Shown here in pieces: positions 58,428-64,000 of a stretch of 64,000 nucleotides of DNA (its first letter is position 1; every line of letters starts with the position of its first letter). Position numbers and translations under genes: made by a program. The stretch lies in contig NZ_FORM01000003.1 in NCBI RefSeq assembly GCF_900114005.1, positions 124,001-188,000 of the forward strand, in the 5' to 3' direction. Source of the stretch: Olleya namhaensis. GTDB taxonomy: Bacteria; Bacteroidota; Bacteroidia; Flavobacteriales; Flavobacteriaceae. Under the pieces are notes generated by a model. The model searched no databases. It had not been told where the DNA came from and saw nothing but the letters and a program-made list of their open reading frames with translations.

Positions 58428-59196
58428 TAATAGTTAAAAATAAAAAAGAAAAGTAAGAACAGTCGAGTAAAATTCTCCTCCTATTTTTTAAGGAGGAGAA
58501 TGAATTTAAAATTCCCTTAAAAGAATTTTAAAGAAAGAGGTGGTTATTGCTTACTACTATTTAAAACAAGCTTTTATACCATTAAGTACATAATCCAAAT
58601 CCTCAAAAATAAATTTGTTCTCAATTCTGAAAATAGTAAATCCTAAATTATTTAAAACCTCATCACGTTCGTAATCTTTTAATTGTTGTTCAAAACGCAA
58701 ATGATAGCCACCATCCAACTCAATGATCAACTTTTCTTTTGGACAATAAAAATCAACGATATAATTTAATATACTATGTTGCCTTCTAAATTTACGTCCT
58801 TCTAACTGTTTTTGTTTTAAATGATTCCATAGTGTTGCCTCAGCAGACGTCAAATCTTTACGGAGTGCTTTTCTTTTATCTTCTAAGTAATTACGATTAT
58901 GTATGGGTTTCATTTTTACATCTATTGAATAACTAAAGTTATGAAAATATATTTTAAGGGGTTTGTGATTGACTTGTGTTTGATTACTCTTATGTTTAAC
59001 CCTTCCGAACCCATGCTTTTTAAAAAGCATGAATCCACCTTCCCTGAAAAAAGGGAAGGAAAACTTACTGTTGTGGCTTACTAAGGTTTGATTACTCCTA
59101 TGTCAAACCCTTTCTAACATCTACTGTTGTGGTTAAATTAAACTAATATTTAGAAAATACAACAATTATTAAAATCACATAAAAAGAGACTCCTAA
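58428..59196 (+). mobile_element. Repeat unit 3 carrying the DUF559 endonuclease gene
   Basis: The left half (to about 58556) matches units 1 and 2. The right half resumes at about 58998 with CCCTTCCGAAC and the ATGCTTT and CCTTCCCT hairpins. Between them lies the DUF559 gene in reverse orientation, replacing about 20 bp of the short units. This is the arrangement of a full-length element beside MITE-like deletion copies. Confidence 0.6.
58557..58913 (-). CDS. DUF559 (Vsr-like) endonuclease domain protein
   Basis: A 118-residue protein from the ATG at 58913: MKPIHNRNYLEDKRKALRK, then LTSAEATLWNHLKQKQLEGRKFRRQHSI, NYIVDFYCPKEKLIIELDGGYH (the nuclease core with Asp, Glu and Asp) and GFTIFRIENKFIF. 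This is the DUF559 family, related to very-short-patch-repair nucleases. The frame is open further upstream, but those codons read the repeat hairpin (MLFKKHGFG), so they are not part of the protein. The gene sits inside repeat unit 3, with the stop codon in the conserved ttactacta of the short units. Confidence 0.85.
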   Translation of the reverse strand: MKPIHNRNYLEDKRKALRKDLTSAEATLWNHLKQKQLEGRKFRRQHSILNYIVDFYCPKEKLIIELDGGYHLRFEQQLKDYERDEVLNNLGFTIFRIENKFIFEDLDYVLNGIKACFK

Positions 59197-59503
59197 GAAC
59201 AGCCGAGTAAAATTCTCCTCCTTTTTTTTAAGGAGGAGAATGAATTTAAAATTCCCTTAAAAGAATTTTAAATAAAGAGGTGGTCTTTATTACGACTAAG
59301 AAAAACCCTTCCGAATCCATGCTTTTTAGAAAGCATGAATCCTCCTTCCCTGAAAAAAGGGAAGAAATACTTCCTGTTTTGAGCATATTGAGGTTTGATT
59401 ACTCTTATGTCAAACCCTTCCTAATGCTTACCGTTGTGGTTAAATTAAACTAATATTGAGAAAATACAACAATTATTACAATTACATAAAAAGAGAATCC
59501 TAA
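59197..59503 (+). repeat. Hairpin-rich repeat unit 4 (307 bp period)
   Basis: Same order of hairpins as units 1 and 2 plus a longer right tail (GTTGTGGTTAAATTAAAC..., ending aagagaatcc), which also follows the gene-bearing unit. Confidence 0.8.
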
Positions 59504-59700
59504 GAACAGCCGAGTAAAACTCTCCTCCTTTTTTTTAGGAGGAGAATGAATTTTAAATTCCCGCAAAAAGGAATTTTAAAGAAAGAGTTGGTTGTTTTTA
59601 CTACCGAGAAAACCCTTCCGAATTCATGCTTTTTAGAAAGCATGAATACACCTTCCCTAAAAAAAGGGAAGGAATACTTACTGTTGTGGGCTTACTTAAC
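59504..59700 (+). repeat. Hairpin-rich repeat unit 5 (diverged)
   Basis: The same four hairpins with more substitutions (for example CCCGCAAAAAGG in the second), ending near 59700. A 66-codon frame inside it is part of the repeat, not a gene. Confidence 0.75.
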
Positions 59701-59721
59701 TCTAAACTCTTTTTTAAATTA

Positions 59722-59757
59722 TAAAAAAAAAACGCAACCTTTTTGAGGTTGCGTTTT
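59722..59757. terminator. Bidirectional intrinsic terminator
   Basis: 12-bp stem AAAACGCAACCT/AGGTTGCGTTTT (59729-59740, 59746-59757) with A and T runs on both sides, after the repeat block and 150 nt past the acs stop. Confidence 0.8.
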
Positions 59758-59765
59758 TTGCATTA

Positions 59766-59854
59766 GGGATAGTAGTGGCATCCTTTTGCCTTTTAGCAAA
59801 AGATATAACGGATAGCCCGACACTTTGTAGCTTAAGCGGAAAAGTGTAATGCCC
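59766..59854 (+). ncRNA. Structured RNA-like element, copy B
   Basis: Outer GGGAT/ATGCCC (59766-59770, 59849-59854), inner TTTTGC/GCAAAA (59784-59789, 59796-59801) and ACACTT/AAGTGT (59820-59825, 59842-59847), enclosing the TGTAGCTTAAGCGGA of copy A. It lies between the acs stop and the terminator. On the plus strand it is not upstream of a gene. Confidence 0.45.
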
Positions 59855-59904
59855 AAATAATAGTTTTATTCAGGATTGCATCGTCATACCTTCTGGCAAG
59901 GACA

Positions 59905-61812
59905 TTACAATACATTATCCATAATATCTTGCACACATTCTGGATTAAGCAATGTACTTGTATCACCTAAATTTTCGGTTTCATTACTAGCAATTTTACG
60001 TAAAATACGTCGCATAATTTTTCCGCTTCGTGTTTTAGGTAATCCGTTTGTAAATTGGATTTTATCCAACTTAGCGATAGGTCCTATTTGCTCTGTAATA
60101 ATTTGGTTTATTTCTTTACGCAGGTTGACATGATCTCTACTTTCTCCTGTTTCTTTAAGCGTTACGTAACCATACAATGCGTTTCCTTTAATATCGTGCG
60201 GGAAGCCTACAATTGCACTTTCGGATACCGCTGGATGCTCGTTAATAGCATCTTCGATTGGTGCAGTTCCTAAATTATGTCCCGATACGATAATCACATC
60301 ATCTACACGACCTGTAATACGATAATACCCAACCTCATCACGTAAGGCACCATCTCCTGTAAAATACATATTATCATAAGCGGAGAAATACGTGTCTTTA
60401 TAGCGTTGGTGATTCCCCCAAATGGTTCTAGCTATACTTGGCCAAGGGAATTTTATACATAAACGTCCATCCACTTGATTCCCTTTAATTTCTTGTCCAT
60501 GCTCATCCATTAATGCTGGTTGAATCCCGATAAAAGGCAATGTTGCATAGGTTGGTTTTGTTGGTGTTGCAAATGCGATTGGTGTAATCATGATACCTCC
60601 AGTTTCGGTTTGCCACCAAGTATCTACAATTGGTGCTTTTTTCTTCCCAACATTGTCATCATACCAGTGCCAAGCTTCCTCGTTTATAGGTTCTCCGACG
60701 GTACCTAAGACTTTTAGAGACGATAAATCGTGTTTTTCTAGATGCTCTACTCCTTCTTTTGCCAGTGCTCTAATAGCGGTTGGCGCTGTATAAAACTGGC
60801 TTACTTTATGTTTTTCTACAATCTCCCAGAAACGTCCAAAATCGGGATAACTTGGTACGCCTTCAAACATAACGGTTGTTGCTCCATTACATAATGGTCC
60901 ATAAACAATATAACTGTGTCCTGTAATCCAACCTATATCTGCTGTACACCAATACACATCTTCCTCTCTGTATTGAAATACATTTTTAAACGTATACGCA
61001 GTATATACCATATATCCTGCTGTGGTATGTACCATTCCTTTTGGTTTTCCGGTAGATCCTGAGGTATATAAAATAAATAATGGATCTTCTGCATCCATAA
61101 TTTCTGGATCACAATCGTGATAGGCTTCATCCAATAGTGGTTGTAACCATTGGTCACGACCTTCTTGCATGTTTATATCTGAATTGATACGTTTTGCTAC
61201 CAATACTGTTTTTACATCTGGACAGTCCTCTAAAGCTTCGTCTACAATCCCTTTTAAGTCGATTGTTTTTGCGCCACGATAAGACCCATCTGATGTGATT
61301 ACCATTTTACAATCACTATCATTAATTCTGGTTGCTAATGCTGTTGAAGAAAATCCTGCAAAAACTACAGAGTGTATTGCACCTATACGAGCACATGCTA
61401 AAACAGAGACTGCTAATTCTGGAATCATTGGTAAGTAAATACAAACACGATCGCCTTTACCTACTCCATTTTCTTTAAGTACATTGGCGAATCTACAAAC
61501 ACGCTCATGTAATTCTCTATATGTAATATGAAGCGCTTTTTCTTTTGGACTGTTAGGCTCAAAAATAATTGCTGTTTTATCTCCTCTTGTATATAAATGC
61601 CTATCCAGACAGTTTTCTGTAATGTTTAATTTAGCGCCTTCAAACCATTTGACTTCAGGTTTAGAAAAATCCCAACTTAAAACGTTGTCCCATTTTTTAC
61701 GCCACATAAAATGCTCTTCTGCGATTTCTTCCCAAAAGCTTTCTGGGTTTCTGACGGATTTACGATAAACTTGGTAGTACTCTTCTAAATGTTTTATGTG
61801 ATAATTACTCAT
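59905..61812 (-). CDS. acs: Acetate--CoA ligase (acetyl-CoA synthetase)
   Basis: A 635-residue AMP-forming ligase. It shows the P-loop YTSGSTGKPKGMVH, the acetyl-pocket TWWQTETGGIMI, YFTGDGALRDE and the Lys-acetylation region PKTRSGKIMRRIL (catalytic Lys). It activates acetate for the TCA cycle. The close relative prpE lies 218 nt upstream on the same strand. The gene starts with MSNYHIKHLEEYYQ from ATG. Confidence 0.93.
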   Translation of the reverse strand: MSNYHIKHLEEYYQVYRKSVRNPESFWEEIAEEHFMWRKKWDNVLSWDFSKPEVKWFEGAKLNITENCLDRHLYTRGDKTAIIFEPNSPKEKALHITYRELHERVCRFANVLKENGVGKGDRVCIYLPMIPELAVSVLACARIGAIHSVVFAGFSSTALATRINDSDCKMVITSDGSYRGAKTIDLKGIVDEALEDCPDVKTVLVAKRINSDINMQEGRDQWLQPLLDEAYHDCDPEIMDAEDPLFILYTSGSTGKPKGMVHTTAGYMVYTAYTFKNVFQYREEDVYWCTADIGWITGHSYIVYGPLCNGATTVMFEGVPSYPDFGRFWEIVEKHKVSQFYTAPTAIRALAKEGVEHLEKHDLSSLKVLGTVGEPINEEAWHWYDDNVGKKKAPIVDTWWQTETGGIMITPIAFATPTKPTYATLPFIGIQPALMDEHGQEIKGNQVDGRLCIKFPWPSIARTIWGNHQRYKDTYFSAYDNMYFTGDGALRDEVGYYRITGRVDDVIIVSGHNLGTAPIEDAINEHPAVSESAIVGFPHDIKGNALYGYVTLKETGESRDHVNLRKEINQIITEQIGPIAKLDKIQFTNGLPKTRSGKIMRRILRKIASNETENLGDTSTLLNPECVQDIMDNVL

Positions 61813-61893
61813 AATTAGTTTAATTTATTAAACACGTTGATTGTGTTTAGTGGGATATTTATATTATTAATTTAGTTTTTTTCTCTAGACACT

Positions 61894-61963
61894 TCGACTC
61901 CGCTCAATCTGACAAACAATACTTATCTATCTTGATGATATATCGGCTGCGCTCAGTGTGTCA
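61894..61963 (+). repeat. Two direct copies of a TCG-ctc motif in the acs upstream region
   Basis: TCGACTCCGCTCAATCTGACA (61894-61914; 21 nt written as TCGACTCCGCTCA then ATCTGACA) and TCGGCTGCGCTCA then GTGTGTCA (61943-61963), 49 nt apart. This short sequence type is scattered in flavobacterial intergenic regions as I recall. Here it lies between the acs and prpE genes. Confidence 0.45.
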
Positions 61964-62030
61964 ATTACTAGTTATGTTTTTTGTTAAAAAGTATTGTTTC
62001 TCAAAAATCATATGATATTTTATTTACAGT

Positions 62031-63926
62031 TTATTTATGAATCCCAATACTATGGGTTTTATATACTATTTTTATTTCGTCTATAATTGTAACATCATCA
62101 ATGGTTGATGGTATATTATACTGTTGCTCGTCTGCGATATTACGCAACAATTTACGAAGAATTTTTCCACTTCGTGTCTTTGGCAATCGGTTTACAACTA
62201 ACACCTCTCTAAAAGAAGCGACTGCACCAATTTCTTGACGCACAGCCTGTATAATTTGGTTTTGAATCGCATCGTTATCTAAAGCTGTTTCTGTTTTTAA
62301 AACCACTAACCCTAATGGTTTTTGCCCCTTAAGCTCGCAATGGACACCAAATACAGCACATTCTGCTACCGATTTATGCGAGGACACAATTTCTTCCATT
62401 TCTGCAGTCGATAATCGGTGCCCCGCCACATTAATAACATCATCTACACGACCGGTTATAAATACATAACCATCTTCGTCTTTATAACCACCATCTCCTG
62501 AAAAATAATAGCCAGGAAAACGCTCTAAGTACCCAGATTTAAAACGCTCTGGATTCCCCCATAGGTTACTTAATGTTCCTGGAGGTAAAGGTAGTTTTAC
62601 AGTAACGTAACCTTCTACACTAGACTGTACCTCTTCTCCTTCTTCATTTAAAATCTGGATATCATAACCACTTACAGGCAAACTTGCTGATCCTGGTTTT
62701 ATCTCCTGTAGTCCTACACCGACCATATTAGAAATCATTGGCCAACCACTTTCTGTTTGCCACCAATGGTCAATTACTGGTACATTCAATTTTTCTTCAG
62801 CCCATTTTAAAGTAGCCACATCACAACGTTCTCCTGCCAAAAACTGATATTTTAAGCACGACAAATCAAAACGCTTTAACATATGCCCATTTGGGTCTTC
62901 TTTTCGTATTGCTCTAATAGCTGTAGGCGCTGTAAACATTGCTTTTACATTATGCTCGCTAATGACACGCCAAAATGTAGACGCATCTGGAGTTTTGATG
63001 GGTTTTCCTTCAAACAGAATGGATGTGTTTCGATTTAATAATGGTCCGTAAGCAATAAAACTATGTCCTACAACCCATCCAACATCACTTGCAGCCCAAA
63101 ATGTTTCGCCTTCGTTTACGCCATAAATGTATTTCATAGCGAATTTTAAAGCGGTTGCATAACCACCTGTATCTCTTATAATTCCTTTTGGTGTGCCTGT
63201 TGTTCCTGATGTGTATAAAATATATGACGGGTGTGTAGACTCTATAGCAACAGCAGCAATGGAGGGCGATGCCTCTACTAAAGTTGTATAATCTATATCG
63301 TAGCTTTTCTTCGGAATCTCAACACCTAAGGCTCTATCAAAAACGATAACGTGTTCTGGTTTGTTTTTGGCTTTAGTGATGGCTTGATCTACAAATGGTT
63401 TATAAGGTATTATTTTCTGAATCTCTACTCCGTTGGATGCTGTTATAATTGCTTTTGGTTTACAATCGTCTATCCTGATAGCCAACTCATGTGGTGCAAA
63501 ACCACCAAATACTACCGAATGTATTACGCCTATTCTAGCACAAGCTAACATAGCATATAACGCTTGCGGAATCATTGGCATGTAAATAATACATGTATCC
63601 CCTTTTTGCAATCCTAAACTTTGCAATCCACCTGCAAGTTTTGACACTTCGTGATGTAATTGATTAAAAGTAATATGTTGCTTTACATTAGTTACAGGAG
63701 AGTCGTAAATAATAGCATTCTGATCGCCAAAACCCTCCTTGATATGTTTATCAATACACAGATAACTTAAGTTAAGTTGCCCATCTTCAAACCATTGATC
63801 ATAGTCATATTTATCCTTAGACAATATGGTTTTTGGCACTTTAAACCACTCCAATTGCATAGCTTGTTCTTGCCAAAATTGCGTTGGTTGGTCTATACTT
63901 TTTCTATAAAATTCTTGATAATACAT
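62031..63926 (-). CDS. prpE: Propionate--CoA ligase (PrpE-like acyl-CoA synthetase)
   Basis: A 631-residue AMP-forming ligase. It has the P-loop YTSGTTGTPKGIIRD, HWWQTESGWPM in the pocket region, YFSGDGGYKDEDGY and the C-terminal PKTRSGKILRKLL. The N-terminal VVFGGFAPHELAIRIDDCKPK and YKPFVDQAI pattern follows PrpE/ACSS3 rather than Acs. It makes propionyl-CoA, which the carboxylase at 27.9-31.4 kb could use. Substrate preference is inferred from family resemblance. Confidence 0.87.
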   Translation of the reverse strand: MYYQEFYRKSIDQPTQFWQEQAMQLEWFKVPKTILSKDKYDYDQWFEDGQLNLSYLCIDKHIKEGFGDQNAIIYDSPVTNVKQHITFNQLHHEVSKLAGGLQSLGLQKGDTCIIYMPMIPQALYAMLACARIGVIHSVVFGGFAPHELAIRIDDCKPKAIITASNGVEIQKIIPYKPFVDQAITKAKNKPEHVIVFDRALGVEIPKKSYDIDYTTLVEASPSIAAVAIESTHPSYILYTSGTTGTPKGIIRDTGGYATALKFAMKYIYGVNEGETFWAASDVGWVVGHSFIAYGPLLNRNTSILFEGKPIKTPDASTFWRVISEHNVKAMFTAPTAIRAIRKEDPNGHMLKRFDLSCLKYQFLAGERCDVATLKWAEEKLNVPVIDHWWQTESGWPMISNMVGVGLQEIKPGSASLPVSGYDIQILNEEGEEVQSSVEGYVTVKLPLPPGTLSNLWGNPERFKSGYLERFPGYYFSGDGGYKDEDGYVFITGRVDDVINVAGHRLSTAEMEEIVSSHKSVAECAVFGVHCELKGQKPLGLVVLKTETALDNDAIQNQIIQAVRQEIGAVASFREVLVVNRLPKTRSGKILRKLLRNIADEQQYNIPSTIDDVTIIDEIKIVYKTHSIGIHK

Positions 63927-64000
63927 AGCTAGGCTTTTTTAGAATTAAATAAGCCGAACCAGTTGGGATTAAGTACTTTTAATTTGACAAGTGCATAGAT

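Noticed and set aside
58914-59030. N-terminal extension of the DUF559 frame
   Set aside because: These codons read repeat sequence and the flanking spacer; family proteins start at the MKPIHNR-like position.
57942-59700. CRISPR-like repeat block
   Set aside because: The units are 243-307 bp long and repeat as wholes with internal hairpins; there are no short direct repeats with unique spacers and no cas genes.
59546-59746. 66-codon frame on the plus strand
   Set aside because: It reads through repeat unit 5 hairpins and has no family features.

Overview
The window comes from an AT-rich member of the Bacteroidota, almost certainly a (probably marine) Flavobacteriaceae. The evidence is type IX secretion (T9SS type A) sorting domains on three proteins, promoters of the TAnnTTTG type, almost no Shine-Dalgarno sites, many flavobacterial DUF families (DUF2306, DUF4268, DUF4294, DUF6048, DUF6452), and TPR-linked LuxR and histidine-kinase regulators. 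No rRNA, tRNA, CRISPR array, prophage or classical insertion sequence was seen. Most of the window is chromosomal housekeeping.

Layout. 0.1-13.4 kb: small membrane and lipid-anchored proteins, cysteine desulfurase, Smr protein, a T9SS protein, ornithine aminotransferase (rocD), a CmpX-like channel, and the RNA methyltransferases RlmD and RlmL-like. 13.5-23 kb: a methyltransferase/ZIP transporter pair behind a structured leader, an ergothioneine-type operon (egtB, egtD and an odd racemase-like gene), TrhA, an M42 peptidase, and a class V PLP enzyme next to a Nudix hydrolase. 23-31.5 kb: WYL regulator, flippase, PrsW protease, T9SS protein, and a three-gene biotin-dependent acyl-CoA carboxylase (probably propionyl-CoA). 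31.5-36 kb: a large T9SS beta-propeller and a TPR-LuxR regulator. 36-44 kb: the most unusual block, with two secreted class-A-beta-lactamase-like serine hydrolases, an ATP/ADP-translocase-like membrane protein fused to HEAT repeats, and an exported PEP-synthase-type dikinase. 44-57.8 kb: Bcr/CflA efflux, MarC, PhoX-like lipoprotein, di-heme peroxidase, CBS/nucleotidyltransferase plus exonuclease, NYN protein, a candidate small RNA beside a two-component system, a fatty-acid desaturase and a Crp-like regulator. 57.9-59.7 kb: a block of repeated hairpin-rich units, one of which carries a DUF559 endonuclease gene. 59.9-63.9 kb: acetyl-CoA and propionyl-CoA synthetases.

How the genes may work together. 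prpE (62.0 kb) can make propionyl-CoA, and the carboxylase at 27.9-31.4 kb can convert it to methylmalonyl-CoA. egtB and egtD supply the methylation and C-S-bond steps of ergothioneine-type synthesis; the final C-S lyase is not in the operon, but a class V PLP enzyme lies 2.6 kb further on. In the 36-44 kb block, a nucleotide carrier in the inner membrane, an ATP-consuming dikinase carrying a signal peptide and two periplasmic SxxK hydrolases could form a periplasmic, ATP-dependent envelope-modifying system. That is inference from gene order and domain content.

The best leads are the ATP-carrier/exported-dikinase block, the DUF559-carrying repeat with apparent non-autonomous copies, a candidate response-regulator-controlled small RNA at 53.7-53.9 kb, a pair of covarying structured RNA elements (13.46 and 59.77 kb), and a recurrent leaderless promoter-start arrangement.
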